In this document: in pieces, positions 1-7,286 of the stretch
Layout: each line of letters starts with the position of its first letter
How positions within the stretch are numbered: position 1 is the first letter of the stretch
Source: an uncultured Bacteroidales bacterium
Lineage (GTDB): Bacteria; Bacteroidota; Bacteroidia; Bacteroidales; P3
Length of the DNA: 40,816 nt
Assembly: GCA_900316235.1 (NCBI GenBank)
Contig: ONCC01000021.1
Coordinates: 1 to 40,816, forward strand
Direction of reading: 5' to 3'
Notes under the pieces: model-generated
The model's database searches: none
What the model was told of the DNA's origin: nothing
Seen by the model: only the letters and a program-made list of their open reading frames with translations
Program-made: the position numbers and the translations under genes

Positions 1-98
1 GGTTGTATTCATACTCGGATGGCCACCATTTGATGTATTTTTCTCCGATGCAGCCATATAGGGTGTATTCTGTATAGGTTTGGAATGCGTTGCCTCGG
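1..98. repeat. Terminal direct repeat closing the circular genome
   Basis: Bases 1-98 are identical to 40719-40816. An overlap this short and exact, lying inside one continuous reading frame, is what assembly of a circular (or circularly permuted) molecule leaves. The unique genome is therefore 40,718 bp. It is unlikely to be a biological terminal repeat, because the lipoprotein gene reads straight through the joint. Confidence 0.93.
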
Positions 99-202
99 GC
101 GGTGGAATTCTTACCGATCACCACTACGTTTCCTGTGTAATGCCCTTCCTCAATGCAGGATGACATAAACAAGCAGGCCGCAACTACCAACAGTTTCTTC
201 AT
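1..202 (-). CDS. Small lipoprotein, N-terminal part (gene crosses the circle joint)
   Basis: This is the first 67 codons of a 94-residue protein whose remainder lies at 40636-40718. It begins with a lipoprotein signal (MKKLLVVAACLFMSSC); the lipidated residue would be Cys16. The residues just after Cys16 are I-E-E-G, and acidic residues there resemble the surface-export signal of Bacteroidetes lipoproteins. The rest is rich in Tyr and Trp and shows no family I recognise. Its ATG overlaps the stop of the upstream HTH gene (ATGA) and its own stop lies 2 bp before the ASCH gene, so it belongs to the first early transcript. A superinfection-exclusion or host-surface role is plausible from this position but is only inferred. 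Confidence 0.8.
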   Translation of the reverse strand, partial: MKKLLVVAACLFMSSCIEEGHYTGNVVVIGKNSTARGNAFQTYTEYTLYGCIGEKYIKWWPSEYEYN

Positions 203-555
203 GCTGCGTCCTCCTTCCGTTCGCCCTTGGGGCATGACTGGCGGCTGTTGCAGCTTTCTTCGTCGCATTTGCAGCATGGAATACCCTTGCTGCAGCACGG
301 ATAATTCACCAGGGTGCAGTCCGGGCAGAATGCCGTTTCCTTTCGCTGGTCCTTCGGCGATGCTTCGGCGGTGTCCGTCACCTCCTGCATCAGCTTCCCG
401 CCCAGTTCCAGCGCCCTGCGCCTTATCTGCTCGGCAGCGTAGCCGCCGGTGGCGAATGTCAGCGCGTTGTACACCGTCTTCTCGCTCACCGGGAATTCCT
501 TCATCAGCTCCACCCTTATCTCGGTGGTCACTTTGATCATCTTTTCTGCGTCCAT
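199..555 (-). CDS. Early HTH regulator with Cys-rich tail (Cro/antirepressor position)
   Basis: 118 residues. The N-terminal half (about residues 5-55) resembles small DNA-binding proteins of Bacteroidetes phages: an initial segment MIKVTTEIRVELM, then a helix-turn-helix-like stretch around VSEKTVYNALTF. The C-terminal third holds nine cysteines in CxxC, CC and CCxC arrangements, suggesting metal binding. It is the first gene of the leftward early transcript, divergent from the repressor gene at 657 and downstream of a near-perfect Bacteroidetes promoter. By position it should be the lytic-side regulator opposing the repressor. Function is inferred from context. Confidence 0.7.
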   Translation of the reverse strand: MDAEKMIKVTTEIRVELMKEFPVSEKTVYNALTFATGGYAAEQIRRRALELGGKLMQEVTDTAEASPKDQRKETAFCPDCTLVNYPCCSKGIPCCKCDEESCNSRQSCPKGERKEDAA

Positions 556-562
556 AATTTAT

Positions 563-593
563 TTTTCCAATTCAGAAATATTTACTACTTTTG
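563..593 (+). promoter_or_regulatory. Probable repressor promoter (rightward)
   Basis: TACTTTTG at 586-593 fits the Bacteroidetes -7 element TAnnTTTG. Nineteen bases upstream is TTTT (563-566) in place of TTTG. Transcription would start near 600, leaving an AT-rich leader of about 57 nt that includes both operator-like palindromes before the ATG at 657. Confidence 0.55.
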
Positions 594-606
594 TAAAAAT
601 TACGGT

Positions 607-638
607 GCAAAGATATATGAAATTTCATAACTGACAAA
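607..638 (-). promoter_or_regulatory. Early leftward promoter (canonical Bacteroidetes)
   Basis: On the minus strand TTTG (638-635) is followed by exactly 19 bases and TATCTTTGC (615-607), a textbook Bacteroidetes housekeeping promoter. It drives the HTH gene at 555-199 and, through the circle joint, the early block. It overlaps the palindrome at 617-628, so a protein bound there would block it. Confidence 0.8.
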
Positions 639-650
639 ATAAAATTTCAT
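617..650. promoter_or_regulatory. Paired operator-like palindromes
   Basis: ATGAAATTTCAT at 617-628 is a perfect 12-bp palindrome. ATAAAATTTCAT at 639-650 matches it at 11 of 12 positions. Start-to-start spacing is 22 bp, about two helical turns. One site lies inside the leftward early promoter and the other directly before the repressor start codon, as expected for a phage immunity operator controlling both directions. Confidence 0.6.
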
Positions 651-656
651 AAAATT

Positions 657-1076
657 ATGGCAAAAATTAAAGATAGAACATTGGAGTATTTGAAAGTCAG
701 CGGAATAACAAAGCAAGATTTTTGTGAAAAAACTGGCATTTCGTACTCAAATATGGTCGGAAAGTCGCTGCAAAGTGAGCTTGGTGGTGACCAAATCTAT
801 GAAATTTTACAGAAATTTCCCGACCTAAATTCCGATTGGCTGCTCCTCGGTAGGGGTGAAATGTTGCGCTCCGCAACCCAGTCGGTGGGCAACATCACCC
901 ACTCGACAGCCGTAGGTGTGAATGTCAACGGCAATGACATAAACATCTCCTACGACCCACTACTACCCACGGTCGAAAGTTTGAGCGATTCTGTGGCCAA
1001 ATTAACCGCCCAGAACGCCCAATTGCTGGGAGAGCTTTCGAGGCTCATATCCATAGTGGAGAAAAAAGCCCTCTGA
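657..1076 (+). CDS. Phage repressor (CI-like, HTH plus coiled coil)
   Basis: 139 residues. Residues about 5-60 form an HTH domain: the helix pair around KQDFCEKTGISYSNMVGK is followed by the P-D-L-N-x-D-W-L-L-x-G-x-G-E-M signature common in repressors of Bacteroidetes phages. Residues about 100-135 look like a coiled coil (regular hydrophobic spacing around VAKLTAQNAQLLGELSRLISI), suggesting dimerisation. There is no LexA/S24 protease domain, so induction by RecA-stimulated self-cleavage is not supported. It diverges from the early operon, is preceded by two palindromes, and probably represses the early promoter and controls itself. Confidence 0.8.
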   Translation: MAKIKDRTLEYLKVSGITKQDFCEKTGISYSNMVGKSLQSELGGDQIYEILQKFPDLNSDWLLLGRGEMLRSATQSVGNITHSTAVGVNVNGNDINISYDPLLPTVESLSDSVAKLTAQNAQLLGELSRLISIVEKKAL

Positions 1077-1082
1077 GAGGGC
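1062..1082 (-). terminator. Intrinsic terminator, minus strand
   Basis: On the minus strand GCCCTC-TCA-GAGGGC is followed by six T residues (A-run 1062-1067 on plus). The stem overlaps the repressor stop codon. Nothing is encoded on the minus strand just upstream, so it would stop late transcripts that run leftward past 2563 and antisense through the integrase gene. Confidence 0.5.
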
Positions 1083-1315
1083 CTGAAAAACGCGTTAGGG
1101 ATGGCAGCACGTTACCGCAGGTTAAGGCGTACAGCCCGGCGCCCTGCTCGCCTCATCCGTAAGGCGACCACGGCGCAACGCCCTTATTAATAATGTAATA
1201 ATTGGGGTGCAACCGTGCCAAATCCGTGCCAAAAAAGCAAGATTTTCGACAAAATCAAAAATGCAATGCCCACAATAATAACCACATAACCCACCACCCA
1301 ACCGGCACCCACCAT
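1083..1315. other. Non-coding region between repressor and attP core, with arm-type repeats
   Basis: No credible gene. The direct repeat CCGTGCCAAA occurs at 1213-1222 and 1224-1233, 11 bp apart and about 90 bp from the attP core; this suits binding sites for the integrase arm domain or an excisionase. Several GC-rich inverted segments lie around 1115-1190. Confidence 0.45.
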
Positions 1316-1342
1316 CGCGGGTTCGAGTCCCGTTTGTCGCTC
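1316..1342 (+). other. Probable attP core: tRNA 3' end
   Basis: The sequence reads as the 3' end of a bacterial tRNA: T-stem GCGGG, T-loop TTCGAGT, T-stem CCCGT, then TTGTCGC as the acceptor strand. No matching 5' half (D-arm or anticodon arm) precedes it, so it is not a tRNA gene. A tRNA 3' fragment directly upstream of a tyrosine integrase gene is the usual form of attP in phages that integrate into tRNA genes and restore the tRNA end. Isotype not assigned. Confidence 0.75.
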
Positions 1343-1386
1343 AAATATTGATAATAAGTCAATTAAGAGTGAATTTATAAAAATGG

Positions 1387-1408
1387 GTGTGACAGATGTG
1401 TGTCACAC
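1387..1408. repeat. Inverted repeat upstream of integrase
   Basis: GTGTGAC (1387-1393) and GTCACAC (1402-1408) form a perfect 7-bp inverted repeat with an 8-base spacer, between the attP core and the integrase ATG at 1454. It may be an operator or an integrase/excisionase site. Confidence 0.45.
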
Positions 1409-1453
1409 GAATTTTTCTTGGTGAGCCGGTTAGGTTTTTCGCCAAGAAAAAAA

Positions 1454-2614
1454 ATGTCCTCAGTAGCAGCTCAAATTAAAATGTTTTTACCGGCAATTTT
1501 GAAGGAGTCCTCCTCGATGGGCTTCTATGCCGAGTATTATATATATGATTCTATTAAAGAAGATATGGTGAGAAAGCGCACCAGGTTGTCTTCTGTCGTA
1601 AACCGTTATCGTACCGTCAGGGAGCGCAGGATTGCTGCTCAGGAGTTGGTGGAAGAGATAAACCGAAAGCTGGCAGGTGGATGGTCGCCACTCCATCAGA
1701 CCGAGGACAGCAGACTTTACACCCCCATTGCCGACCTTTGCAATAAATTTGTGGCTGCAAAAGAGCGGGAAGGTGTGAGACCTACCACGCTCACCAATTA
1801 CAGAAGTTACACTGGTCTTTTTCTCCGCTGGTGTGAGGACACTGGCCGTTCGAGGAAGTGCAGCGGTACCTTTCTCCGTGTCGATGCTGTGCAGTATATG
1901 GATAGTGTATTGGAGAAGGGCAACGGAAACCGTCACTACAACAATACCGTGAAAGCCTTGCGCTGCTTTTGGCAGTGGTCTTATGAGCATTGCTATTGCC
2001 GCGAGAACCCCTTTGCCGGATTGAAACTTTTGCCCAAGACGGCAAAAAAGAGAATCCTTGTGGATCCTGTTTCGCGGCAGCGTGTTTCTGATTACTTCGA
2101 GAGAGAGAAACCGCAGATGCTCCTTGTCTGTCAGCTTGTTTACTCTTCGGCCATACGACCGAAGGAGATAAGCAACATCCAGTTGAAGCATATCGACCTG
2201 GACCGTCATTATATATTGATAGAAGCCGAGAATGCCAAGAATGGGAAGGCTCGTTGTGCCACCATCACACGAGAGATAGAGAAATACCTTGTGCCTTTGG
2301 TTGAGAAGTATAAGAATGGCGATTTTTACCTCTTTGGTACCGGGAAGCAGATGCTGCCGTCTGTCGGTCCGGCCAGGCGTAATTATTTCACCAAGTGTTG
2401 GGATAAGATGAGACGTGACTTGTTGCTGCCTGAGGAGATGCAGCTTTACAGCCTCCGAGATACTGGGTTGACGGATTTGCTCCACGCAGGAGTTGACCAG
2501 CTGACCGTCCAGCACCACGCCGACCACAGTTCCTTGGCCATACAGAACATCTACACCGACCACTACGACCCCATGGTGTCGGCTGCTATCTGGGAGAGGG
2601 CGCCGAGGTTTTGA
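1454..2614 (+). CDS. int: Tyrosine recombinase / phage integrase
   Basis: Catalyses site-specific integration and excision. I start at the ATG at 1454 (386 residues); the frame is open to a GTG at 1400, but homologous N-termini resemble the IKMFLPAILKE stretch just after this ATG. Numbered from the GTG: a core-binding SAM-like domain at about 105-205, then the catalytic domain with Arg253 (SSAIRPKEI), a Lys in the beta-hairpin near 280-283, Arg353 in YSLRDTG, His376 in HADHSSL and nucleophile Tyr385 in NIYTDH. The usual His of HxxR is Tyr, as seen in other Bacteroidetes integrases. It lies next to attP and is convergent with the late operon, overlapping its last gene by 52 bp. Confidence 0.93.
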   Translation: MSSVAAQIKMFLPAILKESSSMGFYAEYYIYDSIKEDMVRKRTRLSSVVNRYRTVRERRIAAQELVEEINRKLAGGWSPLHQTEDSRLYTPIADLCNKFVAAKEREGVRPTTLTNYRSYTGLFLRWCEDTGRSRKCSGTFLRVDAVQYMDSVLEKGNGNRHYNNTVKALRCFWQWSYEHCYCRENPFAGLKLLPKTAKKRILVDPVSRQRVSDYFEREKPQMLLVCQLVYSSAIRPKEISNIQLKHIDLDRHYILIEAENAKNGKARCATITREIEKYLVPLVEKYKNGDFYLFGTGKQMLPSVGPARRNYFTKCWDKMRRDLLLPEEMQLYSLRDTGLTDLLHAGVDQLTVQHHADHSSLAIQNIYTDHYDPMVSAAIWERAPRF

Positions 2615-2760
2615 AGGGCGTCGTCGATGGTGTCGGTGGCGGCCTTGATGCGCAGGAGGTGGACTTGCGCCTTGGGGATGTCGCAATACTCAACGAAGCA
2701 TGACTCTACGACTTCGCGCACCTTGCGGCTGTTGCTCTTGATGAAATTTGTGGCATCCAT
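2563..2760 (-). CDS. Small hypothetical protein, last gene of late operon
   Basis: 65 residues, mostly predicted helix (IKSNSRKVREVVES; KAATDTIDDALQNL), no family recognised. It lies 13 bp downstream of the 902-residue tail gene and is the end of the leftward late block. Its 3' end overlaps the 3' end of the integrase gene by 52 bp on the opposite strand. It could be a small tail-tip or assembly protein. Confidence 0.55.
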   Translation of the reverse strand: MDATNFIKSNSRKVREVVESCFVEYCDIPKAQVHLLRIKAATDTIDDALQNLGALSQIAADTMGS

Positions 2761-2773
2761 TGTTGATTGTCAG

Positions 2774-5482
2774 TTATTCGTAGTGGCGACGTGCGCACTC
2801 GATTGTCGCCAGCACGCGGTCGGACTTGCCAAATTCATAACTGACCTTGGTGGGGATGTAGCGGCGATTTTTGACCATAATCCAGCGGGTTTCTGTAGCA
2901 CCTCTGCCTGTCTGCGGCAGCTGCATATTATATACCTTCCAGAATATATCCACGGGAAGCTTTGCACTGAACCGGTAGTTTTCCTGTTCTGCCTTGAACT
3001 CATAGAAACGGCGCAGCCATTTCTCTCCCACACTGTTGTGACCCGTGGCGGCGAGGGTGAGGTAGTTATCGCTTACATTGCCATACTTGTCGTAGCAGGT
3101 TGGGTTGGCATCCTCTATTCTGTAGGTTCCTAATTGTATATTGGATATTAGCACCCCACGTCGGCCTTTATACTGTTGGAGAATCATATCGAACTCCCCT
3201 GTGTAGTCGTCGTCCATCAGTTTCGAGTTGCCACTGTTTTCAATGTCGCAGAAGTATTTGGCCACCTGTTCGGTGTCGACAACCTTCATGTTCGGCACCT
3301 GAATCTCGGTCTCAATCTCCTCGGTCCCGTCTCCGTCGTTGCCGATGGTGAGGGTGGCATCGTTTCCGGCATTGGTCTCCCATGTGTACTTCTTGGTTTT
3401 CTCGTCCTGAGTGGCGATGTTGTAGGCGTTCTCGTTGCGGACGAACACCGACATGCGCTTCTTGGATCGTGCAGCGGTGAGGTCGCTGCGTTTCATGACA
3501 GGCTCCATGAGGAAGTCTTCGGCGGTGCCTTTTTTGCCGAGAACGGTGGCGGCGGTGATTTTGTACTGTGTCGGGTCGTAGGCCATACGCTCGCTGTTGG
3601 TGACGTATGGAGTGATGTCGACGGCACCGGCATCGAACACGTCGTTGAGGAAGGAGAGCTGCACAGTCTTATGGAACGGGTTGATGTAGAGCGAGAGGCC
3701 AAAGAACTTGCATATCTTTTTGATGAAGTCGCCATTGGTGACATTGGGGACGTGCTGTTTCCATCGGAGCATGGTGTCGAAGACGTTCATCAGAGTGTTG
3801 GTGTTGTTCAGGTCTGTCTTCTCTAATGTTTCCTCGTATTCAAGGAATTCAAGCTGTGCTTCCTTGGGAATCCAAACGGGAACAGAACCTATACCATTAA
3901 CACCCATTGTGGCGTTGGGTGTAGCGTTCCAGTTACCAGTCCATTGTGTGTGTTTTGTGGATTTTACCTTCGCTTTTACCAATCGGATGCAGAATGGATT
4001 TGTGGAGTTGCCCATTTGGAAGAAACGTGTGGCCAAGAAGTTGCCCTCTATGTCATAAAGTTGCTCTGGGTCGTCATAGTTTGCCCCGCTGTTATCGTGT
4101 GAAGGCGTGAGTTGTATAAGAGTTTCTTTGGCTTCGAGGTTGTAAAGGTAATCGGCATTGTTGACGAGATTTCCGAAGTTATCAATGCCATAAAATCTTC
4201 CATTATCCTCAAATCTCATTTTTATAGAAACGGCACTTCCTCCCCATGCTGGATAGCCTGCTGCCGCTGCTGCGTCCCGAAGGTTGGAGAAATACGGCCA
4301 TCCACCGTAGCGGAAATCCTTTGCACCGGATATGCTGCTCACACAGCATCTGGTATAAGGGAAGCCGGAAGAAATTTGCGTGTCGGATGGAGCTGCCCAC
4401 AGGAAGAACACCTCGTCCACATATTCATATATGGAAGAGGTTACTTGCTCATGCGTCAAGGAGTCAACATCGGCTCTAATGCCGAAGTTAAAAGTGGCTG
4501 CCGAGCCACCGTGCTTGAAAGAGTTGTATGTTACCTCGTTGACACCCACATCGAGTGTGTATTGGGGTGCGTTGGTTATGTCCTGCCCAACGGCTCCTCC
4601 TGTCAGGTAAAGATACTCGTCGCGCCCGAACTGTGTCATGTCGCCGTCCATGGCGTTCATGCTCTGGAGGAAGAGGTTTTTGATTTGGGCGTTGGGTAGG
4701 AAGTCGCCGGTGACACGGTAGCCTGCGTTGGCGAAGACCTGCTGCACGAGCCAGTCCAACCGGATGGCGGGACAGAAACAGTAGCCGTTCAACTTGTCGG
4801 TGTTGTTTCCGAGGGTGTTGAACAGTCTCATTCCATTATCTACGTTGTCTGCGCTGTTGGCTACATGCTCGGTGTCGAAAAGTCCGAGCCCCTTGTAGGT
4901 GAACAGCCGGTTGACGAACTTGGCCCAGTTTTTCTCGTCGTGTCCGTTGGGGAGGGTGCTCCACTGGTTCTGATGGTAGCCATACGCCTCGTTGTTCTTA
5001 TAAAACTTCTCGCAGCAGAAGAGGAAGAACTTGTAGATGGAGTTGGCGTCGAGGGAGCCGGTGAGGAAGTTGTACCAGTTGGTACGGTGCTGCTCCAGGC
5101 TGTCGGTGGGCTGGGAGATAACCACATCGTCGCCGTAGTCGTTCTCTTTGAGCTTGCGGCTGCCGAACTCCTCACCCAGTCCGTCGAGGACCACACCGCA
5201 GGAGATGGTCTTCTCGTCGACGACGCTCTGCACGAAGAGATAGCCATTGCTCACCACCACACCGGCAAAGGAAATTTCACATCGGTAGCGCTTGTGGTTG
5301 CTGATGTTGATGTAGTGGGCTTGGTTGAGGGCGCGGGCGTTGGGATTGGCCGGGAGGTCGAAAGTCCAAATGACATCGGAGGTGATGTTGTCGATGTCGA
5401 AGCTGTTGTTGTGCTGTTCGAGGACGAGGGAGGTGTCCTTGGGGATATAGAGCGGGGTGCCGCCGACTTTGATGGTGATCAT
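2774..5482 (-). CDS. Large tail-tip/baseplate-like virion protein
   Basis: 902 residues. The N-terminus (ITIKVGGTPLYIPKDTSLVLEQ, then a FDLPANPNARAL segment and a beta-rich domain) resembles the large structural proteins found in the tail module of Bacteroidetes temperate phages. The body is rich in Tyr, Asn and Trp and appears beta-structured. Its position, last large gene after portal, connectors and an amidase-like protein, suits a tail-tip or hub component. The central part (about 3820-4560) is clearly more AT-rich than both ends, suggesting recombination within the gene. Exact function not established. Confidence 0.65.
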   Translation of the reverse strand: MITIKVGGTPLYIPKDTSLVLEQHNNSFDIDNITSDVIWTFDLPANPNARALNQAHYINISNHKRYRCEISFAGVVVSNGYLFVQSVVDEKTISCGVVLDGLGEEFGSRKLKENDYGDDVVISQPTDSLEQHRTNWYNFLTGSLDANSIYKFFLFCCEKFYKNNEAYGYHQNQWSTLPNGHDEKNWAKFVNRLFTYKGLGLFDTEHVANSADNVDNGMRLFNTLGNNTDKLNGYCFCPAIRLDWLVQQVFANAGYRVTGDFLPNAQIKNLFLQSMNAMDGDMTQFGRDEYLYLTGGAVGQDITNAPQYTLDVGVNEVTYNSFKHGGSAATFNFGIRADVDSLTHEQVTSSIYEYVDEVFFLWAAPSDTQISSGFPYTRCCVSSISGAKDFRYGGWPYFSNLRDAAAAAGYPAWGGSAVSIKMRFEDNGRFYGIDNFGNLVNNADYLYNLEAKETLIQLTPSHDNSGANYDDPEQLYDIEGNFLATRFFQMGNSTNPFCIRLVKAKVKSTKHTQWTGNWNATPNATMGVNGIGSVPVWIPKEAQLEFLEYEETLEKTDLNNTNTLMNVFDTMLRWKQHVPNVTNGDFIKKICKFFGLSLYINPFHKTVQLSFLNDVFDAGAVDITPYVTNSERMAYDPTQYKITAATVLGKKGTAEDFLMEPVMKRSDLTAARSKKRMSVFVRNENAYNIATQDEKTKKYTWETNAGNDATLTIGNDGDGTEEIETEIQVPNMKVVDTEQVAKYFCDIENSGNSKLMDDDYTGEFDMILQQYKGRRGVLISNIQLGTYRIEDANPTCYDKYGNVSDNYLTLAATGHNSVGEKWLRRFYEFKAEQENYRFSAKLPVDIFWKVYNMQLPQTGRGATETRWIMVKNRRYIPTKVSYEFGKSDRVLATIECARRHYE

Positions 5483-6000
5483 GATGCGAGAGATTTAATC
5501 AACAGTATAAGTTCCACTTGTGGGTGTATGTCGTCGCGTCGTTTGTCGTAGCTGCTGGCGAAGTAGATGCCTGTGCCTCCGGCAATGGCGCGGGGGCAGA
5601 TGGCGCCCAGCTGGTTGTCGTAGGGGAAGGTGAGATTGAACTGCGACAGTAGAGATTTCAACAGGCGGCGTAGAGTTTTCAACTGCTTGTCGCCAATCAT
5701 CTCGTAGGCCTTGCCGCAGTCGCATATCTCGTAGCCACAGCGCACGGGATCGGCTCCCTCGATAGGCACGAAGCGGCCGTCTTGGTCGGGCGCTGCAGGC
5801 CACCAGCGGCCATCACGCAGCACGACGCGGCGGGCGTTCTCCAAGGCGATAACATTGTTGTCGCCCTGGCCGCCGTGCACCTCGCCGTCGCGGTCGATGA
5901 TGAAGCCGGGGAAGTCGCGCTGCCAATCCTCGCTGAAGAGGTAGTCGGTAACGTCGGGGTAGTAGCCTGTGGCCACAATCTTAATTTGTTTTGCGTTCAT
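5479..6000 (-). CDS. Hypothetical tail protein, weakly amidase-like
   Basis: 173 residues. Segments such as FPGFIIDRDGEVHGG, the KQLKTLRRLLKSLLSQF helix and the closing DDIHPQVELI recall the layout of N-acetylmuramoyl-L-alanine amidase domains (entry strand, helix, end motif), but the usual zinc-binding His residues are not evident. A degenerate or divergent peptidoglycan-binding domain is possible. The stop overlaps the start of the 902-residue tail gene by 4 bp and the start overlaps the gene above by 20 bp, so it is translated as part of the tail module. Confidence 0.45.
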   Translation of the reverse strand: MNAKQIKIVATGYYPDVTDYLFSEDWQRDFPGFIIDRDGEVHGGQGDNNVIALENARRVVLRDGRWWPAAPDQDGRFVPIEGADPVRCGYEICDCGKAYEMIGDKQLKTLRRLLKSLLSQFNLTFPYDNQLGAICPRAIAGGTGIYFASSYDKRRDDIHPQVELILLIKSLAS

Positions 6001-6748
6001 GGCGTTTCCTTTCTTTTTCCTCCCGCACCATCCTGTCGAGCTGGAAGAGCACCGATGGCACGGGCAGTTTCAAATATTTCTCCTCCTCGAAGAAGTTGTC
6101 GCCCATCACGTTGCGGATGAGTGAGCCGAGGTTGGTGCCGCCGCCCTTGCTATTGCCACCGGCAGGGGTGAAGAGGCGTTTGAAGCGGCGGGTCAGCTGG
6201 TGGCGCAGCAGCTTGTAGTTGAGGGCCACGGCGGCGAGGGTGTCGGTGCCGAGGGCCTGCATGGCTGCCAGACGACTCTCGCTGTCCCACTTATTGAACT
6301 CCACGCGCGGGTCGCTGTGGCGGTCCCAATTAGGCTTGATGGGTCGGTACATGACGGCGGCCACGATGTCCCAGCGACCTGCGTTTGCCTGACTGTCGGC
6401 GATAGTCCACTCCTCCCACGTTACATCCGAGAAGTCGTCGGCAAAGCCGTGGCACTCGGTACTGTCGGCGAGGGTTACGAAGGGCAGGGCGGTGGTGGTG
6501 TAGCTGTCGAGGTCGAGCATCCAATGTATGGTCTCTTCGAGGAAGTACCAATCGGCCACGGTGAGGTTGACGGCCACCACGTCGGGGATGTCGAGGATGC
6601 GGCGCACGGTGTCGGGGTCGATAAGCTCGGTGTCGCCCGCGACGCAACCAGCGAAGATGGCGAACTGTCTGGGGGTGATGTCGGCCCAGCGGTCGGGCAC
6701 CTGGCAGGCGTACATCTTGCCCGCCACCTTGAACTCAACTGTCTGCAT
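5981..6748 (-). CDS. Tail-module protein, possible assembly chaperone
   Basis: 255 residues. The opening VEFKVAGKMYACQVPDRW followed by DITPRQFAIFA resembles tail assembly chaperone-like proteins of Bacteroidetes phages that begin with a short beta-hairpin and a W-x-x-I/V-T motif. The C-terminal third is Gly-rich and then strongly charged (REEKERKRHERK). It overlaps both neighbours (14 and 20 bp). Assignment rests on the opening pattern and position only. Confidence 0.45.
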   Translation of the reverse strand: MQTVEFKVAGKMYACQVPDRWADITPRQFAIFAGCVAGDTELIDPDTVRRILDIPDVVAVNLTVADWYFLEETIHWMLDLDSYTTTALPFVTLADSTECHGFADDFSDVTWEEWTIADSQANAGRWDIVAAVMYRPIKPNWDRHSDPRVEFNKWDSESRLAAMQALGTDTLAAVALNYKLLRHQLTRRFKRLFTPAGGNSKGGGTNLGSLIRNVMGDNFFEEEKYLKLPVPSVLFQLDRMVREEKERKRHERKTN

Positions 6749-7286
6749 CGGTTGTTTCCTCCGTTTCTGTTGCTTCTTCTGGTTCGGGTTCCGGCTCGGG
6801 GAGCCAGGCGTTGTCGCTGTAGATGCAAATGTTGGGGTCGGTTAGCGTCAGGTTGATGCGGTAGCCGACATATTTGTTTGCCTCGTTGGCGTTGTATTCG
6901 CCTGTTATGCTCTCGATGTCGATGGTACGGAAGGGCTTTTCGCTGTCGGGGTCTTTGATCATGCGGCCAAGCACCTCTTCGGCTATCTTCTCGCAGTTGG
7001 AAACCTTGAGCACCATCTCGTTGACGTCGCCTGCCTGGTCGTAGCTGTCAACGATTGAGAAGGAGGTAACGCGGCGCTTGCTGACGTTGCTCTTTCCTCC
7101 CTCGTAGTTCACCTCGCTGTACTCGGCCACCATGGCGGGGAAGTTGACCTCGGAGCGCAGGTTGGCCCAGAAGTCGGGCAGGTCGCCGAAGAAATAGTGG
7201 CGCTCCTCCGGCGTGTCCTGAATCTCACGGTGCAGCCGTGCCAGGTGGCCCATGTAGAGCTTGAAGTCGATGAGAAAGTTTGTCAT
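6735..7286 (-). CDS. Hypothetical connector/neck-region protein
   Basis: 183 residues: helical N-terminus, a central alpha/beta part with a KVSNCEKIAEEVLGRM stretch, and an acidic Pro/Glu tail (repeated E-P, then E-E-A-T-E-T-E-E). It sits between a DUF6712-like connector gene and the possible chaperone, with short overlaps on both sides (4 and 14 bp). Size and position suit a tail terminator or neck protein; no sequence signature confirms it. Confidence 0.4.
   Translation of the reverse strand: MTNFLIDFKLYMGHLARLHREIQDTPEERHYFFGDLPDFWANLRSEVNFPAMVAEYSEVNYEGGKSNVSKRRVTSFSIVDSYDQAGDVNEMVLKVSNCEKIAEEVLGRMIKDPDSEKPFRTIDIESITGEYNANEANKYVGYRINLTLTDPNICIYSDNAWLPEPEPEPEEATETEETTDADS

Noticed and set aside
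1400..1453. Upstream GTG start of the integrase
   Set aside because: It lies inside the inverted repeat at 1387-1408; the ATG at 1454 gives an N-terminus closer to related integrases.
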